From Catellatospora coxensis (lineage in GTDB: Bacteria > Actinomycetota > Actinomycetes > Mycobacteriales > Micromonosporaceae): DNA of 62,183 nucleotides. The notes beneath the pieces are model-generated. The model did not search any database and was not told the origin of the DNA. It was given only the letters and a program-made list of their open reading frames with translations. The stretch spans positions 1 through 62,183 of the forward strand of contig NZ_BONI01000059.1 of assembly GCF_016862635.1 (NCBI RefSeq). The letters run 5' to 3'. Made by a program: the position numbers and the translations under genes. Shown piece after piece: positions 27,712-36,294 of the stretch (position 1 is its first letter; every line of letters begins with the position of its first letter).

Positions 27712-30700
27712 CGCTGTCTGGCAGCGGGCGGCGGGGGCGGCCGAGGGAGAGGAGGAGGCCGCAGGTGGTGAGGGTCAGGCCGGCGTAGGCGGCGTAGGTG
27801 GGCAGGTCGGCGGGGATGCCGAGGTAGACGGTGATGCCGAGGATGCGGGACAGGCCCCAGGGGAGCAGGGCGAGCTGGTCGTTCCAGACGGTCAGGGCGC
27901 GTTCCAGGCCGATGGCGGCGATCAGGCCGCCGATCAGGCCAAGCGGGACGCCGATCGCGGCCAGGGTGAGGCCGGCGGCGCGGCGGCGCAGCAGGCCGTA
28001 CCGGTCGCGCAGGACGACGGCGGTGGCCACGAACAGCCAGCAGAACGCGGCGAAGGCGACCGTGACGTAGACCGTGCGCAGGGTCGGCGAGGTCCAGAAG
28101 GCGAACCAGTACTTGCCCGGTCCGCGCCCGGCCAGCGCCGCCAGCAGCAGCACGCTGCGCAACAGGGCGACCCCGCCGATGACGGCCCACAGGTGGAACG
28201 GGTCGCGGCGGCCGACGACGAGGCGGGCCACGGCCGCGAACAGCAGCCAGCCGCCCAGGGTCACCAGCAGGTGCGCCGGGGCCGCGAACCAGGTGTACAC
28301 GGCCCGGCTCGCCACCAGCACGAACGCGGGCACCAGCCAGACCAGCACCCGGTCCAGCCGCGACGGCGGCGAGTCCAGCAGCGCCACCCGCCACGGGCGC
28401 ACCGCGCCGAGCAGCAGCGCCCGCGCGGCCCGGCCGCCCCGGCCGCGGCCCCGCAGGCCGACCAGGAACACGATCAGGATCAGCGCCAGCAGCCCGCGGG
28501 CGGCCCAGGCCATCGCCGGGTCGCGGTCGGCCCGCACCGCGCCGAGATCGGCGGCGGTGAAGTTGTACGCGGGCAGGTCCAGGTCGCCGCCGTAGCGCTG
28601 CATGTGCACGTCGCGCGCCCCGCGGTACACGATCTCGGCCTCCCGCCAGCCGTCGTAGGCGGCCTGGTCGCCGGTGTCCAGCCACTGCGCGTGGCGCAGC
28701 ACCATGGCGCGGTACGCGCCCAGCGTCTCGAACAGGTTGACCTGATAGTCGAGCGTGCTCGTGAACGACGTGCGCAGCTTCGGATCGCGCCAGGTCGCCG
28801 GGTCGGTCACGGCGACCAGGTCGCGCATGCGCCGGGCCAGCACGACGGCCTGCTCGCCCTCGGCGATCGCCTGGTCGACCCGGCCGCCGGTCACGGCGTA
28901 GATGCTGTCGAGGGCGGCCGAGTCACCGGTGGCGATGTCCCACTCGAAGATCCACATCATCGGCGGCGGCTCCAGGCCCAGCGCCTTGACCGTGCGGTCC
29001 GCGTACGGCCCGAGGTAGAGGCCCTTGGTCAGCGCCTCCCGGGACAGCGCCATGGCCTGCCCGATCGCCGCCACCGTGGCCTGGTCGCCGGAGAACGTGC
29101 GGTACGCCCAGTCGGCGGTCAGCTGCGCCGGATCGGCGTCGGGGTCCCAGGCCAGCCGCGCGACGGCGTACGTGTTGAGGTCGTACAGCTGCCAGAAGCC
29201 GTCGCGCAGGTAGAGCGACATCGGGCCGGCGCGCAGCGGGCCGCCGTCCTGGGTCCAGTTCCAGACGCCCTCGACCTTCGGGTTCGCGGCCAGGAACTCG
29301 CGCAGCGCCTGCCGGTGCAGCACGCCCAGGTCGTTGGGCAGCGAGCCGAAGCCCTCGAACTCCCGCCGCGCCTGGAACTCCACGATCCGGCGGTGCTCGC
29401 CCGCCAGCAGGGTCGAGTTGAGCGGCAGGTGGCTGTAGAAGTCGCCGAGGGTGTACTTGGTCGACACGATCAGGTGCGGGTCGTCGAACCCGCCGAGCAC
29501 CTGCCGGTAGGAGTCGGGATTGGTGTGCAGGTCGCCGACCGCGCCGACGCCGACGGTCCAGGTCCGGAAGATGACCTCCCGGTCGGCCCTGCCCGCCGTG
29601 TCCAGCAGCGCCCGCAGCATCGCGCGCACCGCGGCGTCGGTGGTGACCGCGAGCTTCGACGAGTAGTCCCAGCCGTTCTGGGCGTACACCTCGCCGCCCT
29701 CGCCGATGCGCACCATCAGCCCGTCCACGAACGGCAGGCTCTCGAACAGCTCGGCCAGGCCCGCCTGGTAGACGGCCCACAGCCGGGGGTCGGCGACGTC
29801 CAGCCCGCCGACGGTGTGCCGCAGGTACGCCTCCAGCGGCGGCGACACCGCGAGCATGTCCGTGAGCAGGAAGACCTTCATGCCCATGTCCTCGGCGTAC
29901 CGGAAGACCGGCCCGAACGCGGCGACCAGTGCCTTGGCCCGGTCGACGTGGGTGTCGCCCGCCGGGTAGACGGCCCGGCCGTCGCCGACCTTGGCGAACG
30001 TGACGTACTCCAGGAAGCCCGGCACGACCACGCCGTTGTAGCCCTGCGCCGCGGAGTGGTCCACGAACTGCCGGAACTGCGCGCCGATCCGTTCCACCGC
30101 CGCCGCGTCCACCCACGGGGCCTGCGGCAGCAGGGCCTCGCCGACCACGTCGGTGTTGAGGTTGTAGTCGTCGCCCGCGGCGAACGCGGCGGCGTCCGGC
30201 TCGCGCCCGACCGAACCGGCGTCGGTCAGCCGCAGCCCGAGGCGCGGCGTGATCACCCGGCCGTCGTCCCCGGCCGGGATCACGGCGACGCCCGAGCGGA
30301 TCCGGTCGGCGATCCGGTACAGCCCATCCGCCGTCCCGGCCAGATCGGAGCCCTCGACGGTCAATTCCGCGCCGCGCGTGGTGATCCGGTAGGCGTCGGT
30401 CGCGGGCGCGAGGCTCGCCTGCACACCGGCCCGCAACCCGGTCGCGGCGGCCGTCGCGGGCACCCCGGCGCCGGGCGTGCCGGTGCCGGGCACCCCCGTG
30501 CCGGGTGCCCCGACGGCGGGCTTCAGCCCCGCAAGTGTGACCGCTCCGGGTTCCTTCGTGCCGGGCAGCGACGGCATCAGGGTGACCGCCGGGCGGGGCA
30601 GGCCGCGGGCGGCGTAGGCGTCGGCGACCGCGCCGGCGGCCTTGGTCAGGCGCAGCAGGTCGGGCACGACGATCGAGGCCAGTGGCGGCGCGGGCACGTC

Positions 30701-30868
30701 CTCACGCCGCGGTGCGGCGGCGGCGTCTTCGCGCGGCACGGCGGCCGCGGTGTGGCTCAGGCCGAGCGCGTCCCCGACGCCCCAGGCGACGCCCGCGCCG
30801 AGCAGCAGCAGGACGACCGCCGCGGCGAGCAGCGGATACGGTTTCCGGGAGCGGGGAACATGAAACAC
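27704..30868 (-). CDS. Membrane-anchored glycosidase-like protein, GH67-related
   Basis: The 1054-residue product has one N-terminal membrane segment (about 12-33), a short low-complexity PGTG tract (about 120-137), then a large extracytoplasmic region. The latter includes an alpha/beta pre-domain and a TIM-barrel-like core with VFLLTDMLA, VRIGEGGEVYAQNG and RRIVEFQARREFEGFG, the last resembling GH67 alpha-glucuronidases. About six or seven hydrophobic segments (about 805-1040) end it. A GH67-like domain joined to a polytopic membrane domain is unusual, and catalytic residues cannot be assigned safely. It starts at GTG 30868 with no clear ribosome binding site. Confidence 0.65.
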   Translation of the reverse strand: MFHVPRSRKPYPLLAAAVVLLLLGAGVAWGVGDALGLSHTAAAVPREDAAAAPRREDVPAPPLASIVVPDLLRLTKAAGAVADAYAARGLPRPAVTLMPSLPGTKEPGAVTLAGLKPAVGAPGTGVPGTGTPGAGVPATAAATGLRAGVQASLAPATDAYRITTRGAELTVEGSDLAGTADGLYRIADRIRSGVAVIPAGDDGRVITPRLGLRLTDAGSVGREPDAAAFAAGDDYNLNTDVVGEALLPQAPWVDAAAVERIGAQFRQFVDHSAAQGYNGVVVPGFLEYVTFAKVGDGRAVYPAGDTHVDRAKALVAAFGPVFRYAEDMGMKVFLLTDMLAVSPPLEAYLRHTVGGLDVADPRLWAVYQAGLAELFESLPFVDGLMVRIGEGGEVYAQNGWDYSSKLAVTTDAAVRAMLRALLDTAGRADREVIFRTWTVGVGAVGDLHTNPDSYRQVLGGFDDPHLIVSTKYTLGDFYSHLPLNSTLLAGEHRRIVEFQARREFEGFGSLPNDLGVLHRQALREFLAANPKVEGVWNWTQDGGPLRAGPMSLYLRDGFWQLYDLNTYAVARLAWDPDADPAQLTADWAYRTFSGDQATVAAIGQAMALSREALTKGLYLGPYADRTVKALGLEPPPMMWIFEWDIATGDSAALDSIYAVTGGRVDQAIAEGEQAVVLARRMRDLVAVTDPATWRDPKLRTSFTSTLDYQVNLFETLGAYRAMVLRHAQWLDTGDQAAYDGWREAEIVYRGARDVHMQRYGGDLDLPAYNFTAADLGAVRADRDPAMAWAARGLLALILIVFLVGLRGRGRGGRAARALLLGAVRPWRVALLDSPPSRLDRVLVWLVPAFVLVASRAVYTWFAAPAHLLVTLGGWLLFAAVARLVVGRRDPFHLWAVIGGVALLRSVLLLAALAGRGPGKYWFAFWTSPTLRTVYVTVAFAAFCWLFVATAVVLRDRYGLLRRRAAGLTLAAIGVPLGLIGGLIAAIGLERALTVWNDQLALLPWGLSRILGITVYLGIPADLPTYAAYAGLTLTTCGLLLSLGRPRRPLPDSAR

Positions 30869-30935
30869 GCTCGCATCGTAGTGGCTACCCGGCCCCCGGT
30901 TGGATCACGATTTTCCAACGGAACCGCGCCGGTCG

Positions 30936-32294
30936 TCACCGTCCGGCCGGCTGCGGCGGCTGCGGCCCGCTGACCCGGTCGCGCCCGGCCCGCTTGGCGC
31001 GGTACAGCGCGTCGTCGGCGCGCTCGAACAGCTCGTCGGCGGTCCTGGCGTGCCGGGGGTAGCAGACGACGCCGATGCTCGCGGTCACCAGGACGGTGGT
31101 CGCCGCGTGCACGACCGGGCAGCGCGCGATGGCGGCCCGCAGCCGGCCGGCCACCGCCGTCGCGTCCCGGTGGTCGATGCCGGGCAGCAGCACGCCGAAC
31201 TCCTCGCCGCCGAGCCGCGCCGCCACGTCCACCGCCCGCAGCTCCCGCACCAGCAACGCCGCCACGGTACGCAGCACCTGGTCGCCCGCGGGATGGCCGT
31301 ACCGGTCGTTGACCGACTTGAAGTGGTCCAGGTCCAGCATGAGCAGCGACACCGGGGTGCCGGTGCGGTCGGCGTACGCCAGCGCGCCGGTCAGCCGCTC
31401 GGCGAAGGAGCGCCGGTTGTGCAGGCCGGTCAGCGGGTCGCGGCCGGCGAGTTCGATGAGCGTGGCCTTCTGCACGGCGATCCGGTCGGCCATCGTGTTG
31501 AAGGCCCCGGCCAGCTCGCCCAGCTCGCCGCGGCTGCCGACAACGGCCCGCGCGCTGCCGTCCCCGGCGGCCAGCAGGTCCGCGGCCCGGGTCAGCCGGC
31601 GCAGGTCCCGAACCAGGCCGTGCGACAGCAGGAAGCCCAGCGCCAGCGCGGCCGCCATGCCGGTCAGGCTCGCGGTGACGATGAGCTGGCGCGTCTCGCC
31701 CCCGGCGGCCAGCAGCTGCCGGTAGAGCGGGGTGTACTCCAGCAGCACCGCCCCGACGATCTTGTTCTGCGCGGCGCGCATGGGCACCGCCACCAGCTCG
31801 ATCCCGGCCGGGAAGTCGGCGTTCAGCTCACGGAACGCCCGCGGCATGCCGTCGCGCATGGTCGCGGCGACCTCACCCCCGCGGTCCTCGGTGAACAGCT
31901 TGCCCTGGTTGGCCGGGATCGCGTCGGCGAGCACGCGCCGGTTCAGGGCGACGATCTCCAGGTCGCGGTTGCCGTCCCGGTTGACGCCGCTGACGTACTC
32001 CTGCAGCTGCGACGGCTGCTGGTAGAGCAGTGCCCGGCCCGGCGCGGTGGGCTTGGTGACCGTGTGCGCGACCTGCTCGGCGACGTTCTCCGCCTCGATC
32101 TGGGCGGCGCGCAGGCTCGCGGCGTGCTGCTCCCGGATGGCGACCAGGCCGACCAGCGGCAGCAGCAGCGCGACGGCCAGGAATGCCACGGTCAGGCGCG
32201 GGCCGACGTGGGACAGGGGCACCCGTAGCGCACCCGGCAGGGGCGACCTCAGCGCTGCCACTCGCCGGTGCACCAGGCGAGATAAGTTGATCAT
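30936..32294 (-). CDS. Membrane-bound diguanylate cyclase (HAMP-GGDEF)
   Basis: The 452-residue product has a transmembrane segment (about 34-53), an extracytoplasmic sensor region (about 55-204), a second transmembrane segment (205-224), a HAMP linker and a GGDEF domain (about 283-440). The active-site motif GGEEF is at 362-366, and an RxxD inhibitory site (R353, D356) sits five residues before it, so the enzyme should make c-di-GMP from GTP under product inhibition. The sensor region is of the single-dCache or similar type; no ligand is evident. ATG 32294. Confidence 0.9.
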   Translation of the reverse strand: MINLSRLVHRRVAALRSPLPGALRVPLSHVGPRLTVAFLAVALLLPLVGLVAIREQHAASLRAAQIEAENVAEQVAHTVTKPTAPGRALLYQQPSQLQEYVSGVNRDGNRDLEIVALNRRVLADAIPANQGKLFTEDRGGEVAATMRDGMPRAFRELNADFPAGIELVAVPMRAAQNKIVGAVLLEYTPLYRQLLAAGGETRQLIVTASLTGMAAALALGFLLSHGLVRDLRRLTRAADLLAAGDGSARAVVGSRGELGELAGAFNTMADRIAVQKATLIELAGRDPLTGLHNRRSFAERLTGALAYADRTGTPVSLLMLDLDHFKSVNDRYGHPAGDQVLRTVAALLVRELRAVDVAARLGGEEFGVLLPGIDHRDATAVAGRLRAAIARCPVVHAATTVLVTASIGVVCYPRHARTADELFERADDALYRAKRAGRDRVSGPQPPQPAGR

Positions 32295-32434
32295 TTTCGA
32301 CCGCTCGGGCGGCCGCGTCTGTCGGCACGCATCTCAGCTCCCATGACGGGACCCCAGGTCAGCGGCCTACCACTTTAGCTCTACTAACTACCCGATAACA
32401 GGGCATCTCGTACCCGCTCCACAGACCAAGATCT

Positions 32435-32486
32435 GTTTTTGTGGACGCTGGGCGTCGCTATTACGACGTCCAGCGTCCACAAAAAC
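32435..32486. terminator. Long near-perfect hairpin terminator
   Basis: GTTTTTGTGGACGCTGG and CCAGCGTCCACAAAAAC pair perfectly. An inner CGTCG/CGACG stem follows, separated by one G-T wobble, around a CTATTA loop. It lies 4 bases beyond the stop of the hydrolase gene (minus strand) and has A-runs and T-runs at both feet, so it can end transcription both ways. Confidence 0.85.
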
Positions 32487-32489
32487 GAA

Positions 32490-33350
32490 TCATGCTCGGG
32501 TGAGGCGCTCGGCGATCAGCGCCGCGGGGCGGTCGGTCATCAAGATCGTGTAGTGGTTGGTGTCGGCGACCAGCTCCGGGCGCAGCCGCGGCGCCTGGGC
32601 CGCCCAGTGGTCCACCACCGCCTGCGGCAGCATGCCGGGCTCCTGGCCGAACATGCCGCGCGGGGCGTGCAGCAGGGACGCCGGCAGGGCCAGTTTCACC
32701 AGGTCGTCGCCGAATTCCGGGCCGTTGACCAGCAGGTCCCGACCGTCGGCGTAGACCGCCTCGGAGCTGGTGCGCGAGCGGATCGCGCCGGGCTCCCCGG
32801 TCCCGTCGTAGCGGACGTACTCGGCCATGTCGTCGTTCCACTCCCCCGCCAGCGCCGGGTGCGCCTGGAAGAAGGCCACGTACGCGTCCACGGACGGGTA
32901 GGTCTCGCGCAGCCGGGCGACGGCCGGGCCGATGGTCAGCTCCAAGAGCTGGTCCGGGTCGAACTGGGCGGGCACCGGGAGCGGCAGGCCGCCGTCGACC
33001 AGCACCAGGCGGCTGAACAGCTCGGGCCGGCGCACGGCGGCGCGCAGGGCGGCGTACGCCCCCATCGACTGCCCGGTCAGCGCGACCGGCGCACCGAGGT
33101 GTTCGGCGACGGCGGCCAGGTCGGCGGCGTGCGCGTCCATGCCGTACGGGCCGGGCAGGCCGGCGCTGCCGCCGCGACCGCGCAGGTCCACCGCGATCAG
33201 GCTCCAGTCCGCCGGCAGGTGCCGGGCCACGGCACGGAACGACATCGCCGAGGCGGTGATGCCGTGCGCGGCCAGCGCGATCCTCGCGCCCTCGCCGAAG
33301 CGCAGCGCGTGCAGCGAACCGCCGGAAACCGGGATCTCGATCGAGCGCAT
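32490..33350 (-). CDS. Alpha/beta hydrolase
   Basis: The 286-residue product has the alpha/beta hydrolase nucleophile elbow GQSMGAY, an oxyanion-region HGIT near residue 33, SLIAVDLRGRGGS, a late acid, and a histidine in ADTNHYTIL near the C-terminus. The substrate is unknown. It starts 3 bases after the tetR stop, so it is the second gene of that operon and probably a target of the regulator. The gene ends at the long hairpin. Confidence 0.9.
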   Translation of the reverse strand: MRSIEIPVSGGSLHALRFGEGARIALAAHGITASAMSFRAVARHLPADWSLIAVDLRGRGGSAGLPGPYGMDAHAADLAAVAEHLGAPVALTGQSMGAYAALRAAVRRPELFSRLVLVDGGLPLPVPAQFDPDQLLELTIGPAVARLRETYPSVDAYVAFFQAHPALAGEWNDDMAEYVRYDGTGEPGAIRSRTSSEAVYADGRDLLVNGPEFGDDLVKLALPASLLHAPRGMFGQEPGMLPQAVVDHWAAQAPRLRPELVADTNHYTILMTDRPAALIAERLTRA

Positions 33351-33353
33351 GGA

Positions 33354-34076
33354 TCAGCCTTTCTTCGTCGGGGTGGCGCCCGCGGCGCGGACGGTCTTGG
33401 CGGAGGTCGGGTGGGCGGGCTCGCCTGCCGGAGCGGCCGCTGCCCCGGCGAGCCGCAGGGCGTAACCGGCGTAGGTGTCGGCGACCTGGTCGCGGGTGTA
33501 CGGCTGGTCGGGGCCGAACCAGTGCGCGACCTGCATGCCCATCGAGCCGATCGCGGTCGCGGCGAGCAGGGGGTCGGCGACGTGGAACACACCCTGCTCG
33601 ACGCCCAGGCACAGCACGCGCAGGCCGAGCTCACGTGACTGCTCGCGCAGGGCCAGGGCGGGCGCGGCCCGTTCCGGGGACAGCGCGTGCAGCTCGGCGT
33701 TGGCGACCAGGGCCAGCAGCGGGAAGTCGGCGTGCGCGCCGACCTGTGCCCGCACCAGCGCGGCGAGCTGCGCGGCGGGCCCGGCCGGGCTCTCCACCAG
33801 CGCCTGCTGCAGGCGGCGGTGCAGCTCGGCGTGCCCGAGCAGGACCAGTTCGGCGAGCACGTGCTCCTTGGCCGGGAAGTGCGCGTACAGCGTGGCCGAG
33901 TTGATCCCGGCCGCCCCGGCGAGGTCGCGGATGGACGTGCCGTGGAAGCCGTACTCGGCGAACAGCCGCAGCGCCGACAGCAGGATCCGGCCGCGGGTGC
34001 CGGGCGGGGTGACGCCCTCGGGCAGCTCGACGGCGACGGCGCTCAGCCGCCGCGGCTCCCACCGGGGTGTCGTCAC
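33354..34076 (-). CDS. TetR family regulator
   Basis: The 240-residue product has a TetR helix-turn-helix (TSIRDLAGAAGINSATLYAHFPAKEHVL, about 47-74) after an N-terminal arm, and a helical ligand domain. The last 35 residues are Ala/Pro-rich and likely disordered. GTG 34076 has GAGGAG upstream. It forms an operon with the hydrolase gene and is divergent from a secreted esterase; two matching palindromes lie in the shared 123-base gap, one near each gene. Confidence 0.9.
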   Translation of the reverse strand: MTTPRWEPRRLSAVAVELPEGVTPPGTRGRILLSALRLFAEYGFHGTSIRDLAGAAGINSATLYAHFPAKEHVLAELVLLGHAELHRRLQQALVESPAGPAAQLAALVRAQVGAHADFPLLALVANAELHALSPERAAPALALREQSRELGLRVLCLGVEQGVFHVADPLLAATAIGSMGMQVAHWFGPDQPYTRDQVADTYAGYALRLAGAAAAPAGEPAHPTSAKTVRAAGATPTKKG

Positions 34077-34087
34077 ACGCTCTCCTC

Positions 34088-34107
34088 AACCGATCGAACG
34101 ATTGGTT
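34088..34107. promoter_or_regulatory. Palindromic operator proximal to tetR
   Basis: AACCGATCG-AA-CGATTGGTT is a palindrome with one mismatch, 12 bases upstream of the tetR start. It matches the second site at 34151. Confidence 0.7.
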
Positions 34108-34150
34108 GACACCGTAACCGACCGGGCGCATAGTCGCTAGCAATCCGTCC

Positions 34151-34170
34151 ACCCAATCAATCGATTGGTT
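34151..34170. promoter_or_regulatory. Palindromic operator proximal to the esterase gene
   Basis: CCAATCA-AT-CGATTGG shares the CC(A/G)ATC...CGATTGG layout with the site at 34088. It lies 30 bases before the GTG of the esterase at 34200. Confidence 0.7.
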
Positions 34171-34199
34171 GGCAACCGGAACCGAGAGGAGAGCCTGCC

Positions 34200-35174
34200 G
34201 TGTCCGTCCCGTCCCCGGATCGCACCGCCGTCGCACCGCTCCGCCGCCTCGCCACCCTCGCCGCCACCGCGCTCGCCCTGCTCCTGGCGCAGCTGGCGGT
34301 GCCCGCCCCGGCACAGGCCGCGGGCGGGTTCTTCCACGGCGTCTACGCCAGCGTGTACGGCACCCGCGACTACCACGGCTACGTGCCGTCGTCGTACCGT
34401 CCCGGCACGCCCATGCCCCTGCTCGTCGCCCTGCACGGCTGCACCGAGAACGACGTCGGCTTCGACCTGCTCTCCGGCTGGAGCGCCGAGGCCGAGGCAC
34501 GTGGCTTCATCGTCGTCTTCCCCGACCAGAGCAACGTGGTCAACCCCGCCACCTGCTGGAACTGGTTCCTGGAGACCAACCAGCACCGCGGCTTCGGCGA
34601 GCCCGCCATCATCGCCGGCATCACCAACCGGATGCGCTCGCAGTACACCGTCGACGCCAGGCGCATCCACGCCACCGGCGTCTCCGCGGGCGGCGTGATG
34701 GCGAACATCATGGGGGTGACGTACCCGGACCTGTTCGCGTCCGTCTCCGTCATGGCCGGCTGCGAGTACGACTGCGACGTGCTGCAACTGCAGACGGCCC
34801 AGGAGTCCGGCCGCAAGGCGCGGCAGGAGATGGGCAGCCGCCTGCGCCCCGTACCCGCGATCATCTTCCAGGGCACCGCCGACCTGGTCGTCCCCCCGTC
34901 CACGGCGTACCGCATCGCCGAGCAGTGGACGACCGTGGCCGGCACGGACCCGGTGGCCGACACCGTGGTCACCGGCCAGGTCTCCGCCGGGCGCTCCTTC
35001 ACCCACCTGACCTACCGCGACACCGCGGGCCGCCCCCTCGTCGAGCAGTACATGATCGACGGCGCCGGCCACGCATACCCCGGCGGCTGCCCCTGCAGCC
35101 TCTACGGCGACCCCTCCGGCCCCGACGCCACCGCCCTCTCCTGGACCTTCTTCCTCGCCCACCCCCGCCCCTAA
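34200..35174 (+). CDS. Secreted PHB-depolymerase-family esterase
   Basis: The 324-residue product has a signal peptide cleaved near AQAA (residue 41). Its alpha/beta hydrolase core includes LHGCTENDVGFDLLSGW, the nucleophile motif G160-VSAGG (S162), an acid in GTADLVV (D228) and H291 in GAGHAYPGG. This fits the family that includes extracellular polyhydroxybutyrate depolymerases and feruloyl/acetyl xylan esterases. A cysteine-rich CEYDCD and CPCS suggest disulfides. GTG 34200 has GAGGAG upstream. It is divergent from tetR and has an operator-like palindrome upstream. Confidence 0.88.
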   Translation: MSVPSPDRTAVAPLRRLATLAATALALLLAQLAVPAPAQAAGGFFHGVYASVYGTRDYHGYVPSSYRPGTPMPLLVALHGCTENDVGFDLLSGWSAEAEARGFIVVFPDQSNVVNPATCWNWFLETNQHRGFGEPAIIAGITNRMRSQYTVDARRIHATGVSAGGVMANIMGVTYPDLFASVSVMAGCEYDCDVLQLQTAQESGRKARQEMGSRLRPVPAIIFQGTADLVVPPSTAYRIAEQWTTVAGTDPVADTVVTGQVSAGRSFTHLTYRDTAGRPLVEQYMIDGAGHAYPGGCPCSLYGDPSGPDATALSWTFFLAHPRP

Positions 35175-35177
35175 AGC

Positions 35178-35228
35178 AAGGAAGGGCACCTTCACAACGC
35201 TCCGCGTTGTAGAAGGTGCCCTTCTTAA
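35178..35228. repeat. Hairpin repeat family 1, copy 4 (inverted orientation)
   Basis: Reverse orientation of the copy at 8583, with the same inner stem (ACAACGC/GCGTTGT) and GGA/TCC loop. The AAGGAAGGG side lies 3 bases after the esterase stop. It lies between convergent genes ending at 35174 and 35238. Confidence 0.85.
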
Positions 35229-35237
35229 CTCTCTGCG

Positions 35238-36206
35238 CTAGCTGACCAGCACCCGCCGCTCGACGGCCGCGACCTCGTCCGCCGGGGCCGGTGCGGGCCG
35301 CAGCTCGTCGATGCGGACCAGCACCACGCCGCCGATGATCAGCACGCCGCCGAGCAGCTGCACCGGCACCGGCAGCTCGCCCAGGAACAGCCAGGCGATC
35401 AGGACCGCGAACAGCACCTCGGTCAGCCCGACGAACGACGACAGCTTCGCGCCGAGGATCCGGGCCGCGCCGATGCCGGATACGTACGAGATCACCGCCG
35501 CCACCAGCGACAGCCCCACGATCGGCACCAGCCAGCTGACCCGCTCGCCGGCGAAGGTCACGTCGCCGAAGCTCGCCCGCAGCGGCAGCGCGCCGACCGC
35601 GCCCAGCGCCAGCAGCACCACCGCGCCGATCGCCATGCCGCTGCTGGCCATGGCCACCGACGGCAGCCGCTCGTCGACCCGCGCGCTGAGCACGAAGTAC
35701 GCCGCCAGGCCGACCGCCGCACCCAGGCCCCACAGCACGCCCACCGGGTCGAAGCCGCCGTCACCGGTCAGGTCGAGCACGAAGAACAGTCCCAGCATCG
35801 CCGCGGCCGACCCGGCCAGGGTCAGCGCGCGCGGCCGCTGGCCGTGGCGTGCCCACATCCAGAACACGACGAGGATGATGCCCAGGTATTCCAGGAGCAG
35901 GGCGACACCGATGGGCAGGTAGCGGACGGCGTTGAAGAAACCGACCTGCGCCCCGGCGACGGCGAGCAGCCCGAAGACGCCGATCGAGCTGAGATTGGCG
36001 CGCAGCACGTGCCACTTGCCACGCAGCGCGAGAACGGTCGGCACGGCCAGGATCAGGGCGGCGATGCCCACCCGGGCGGCGACGGCGGCCTCGGCCGACC
36101 AGCCCGCCTCGATCAGGGACCGGGCGAAGGTGCCGGAGGTGCCGAACGTCGCGGCCGACAGCAGGGCCAGACCGAGGCCGACACCGGCGGAGCGTTGGGT
36201 CTGCAT
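35238..36206 (-). CDS. EamA/DMT-family membrane transporter
   Basis: The 322-residue product has ten hydrophobic segments in two homologous halves, with the characteristic LIEAGWSAEAAVAARVG and FVGLTEVLFAVLIAWLFLGE. This is the drug/metabolite transporter (EamA) fold, which exports amino acids, sugars or other metabolites; the substrate is unknown. ATG 36206 has GAGGTGAG upstream. The open frame extending to 36575 is antisense to the CGNR gene and is rejected. It is divergent from the CGNR gene, which probably regulates it. Confidence 0.9.
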   Translation of the reverse strand: MQTQRSAGVGLGLALLSAATFGTSGTFARSLIEAGWSAEAAVAARVGIAALILAVPTVLALRGKWHVLRANLSSIGVFGLLAVAGAQVGFFNAVRYLPIGVALLLEYLGIILVVFWMWARHGQRPRALTLAGSAAAMLGLFFVLDLTGDGGFDPVGVLWGLGAAVGLAAYFVLSARVDERLPSVAMASSGMAIGAVVLLALGAVGALPLRASFGDVTFAGERVSWLVPIVGLSLVAAVISYVSGIGAARILGAKLSSFVGLTEVLFAVLIAWLFLGELPVPVQLLGGVLIIGGVVLVRIDELRPAPAPADEVAAVERRVLVS

Positions 36207-36237
36207 GGAACTCACCTCGGAGACTACGCTGAACGTA

Positions 36238-36262
36238 ATGAGTGAAACACCGCTACACTCAT
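36238..36262. promoter_or_regulatory. Inverted repeat in the EamA/CGNR divergent promoter region
   Basis: ATGAGTG and CACTCAT are separated by 11 bases in the 88-base region between the two divergent starts. It is a candidate operator for the CGNR protein. Confidence 0.5.
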
Positions 36263-36294
36263 GACAGTAGACGGGCCGGGTGACAGGAGTCAAG

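Noticed and set aside
30440-30530. PGTG-rich DNA tract as a regulatory repeat
   Set aside because: It is in frame in the glycosidase-like gene and encodes a Gly/Pro/Thr linker, which explains the repetition.
27677-30973. 1098-codon open frame on the plus strand
   Set aside because: Its translation is repetitive Gly/Arg/Gln/Val typical of an antisense frame in high-GC DNA, while the minus-strand frame has a clear membrane and glycosidase-like protein.
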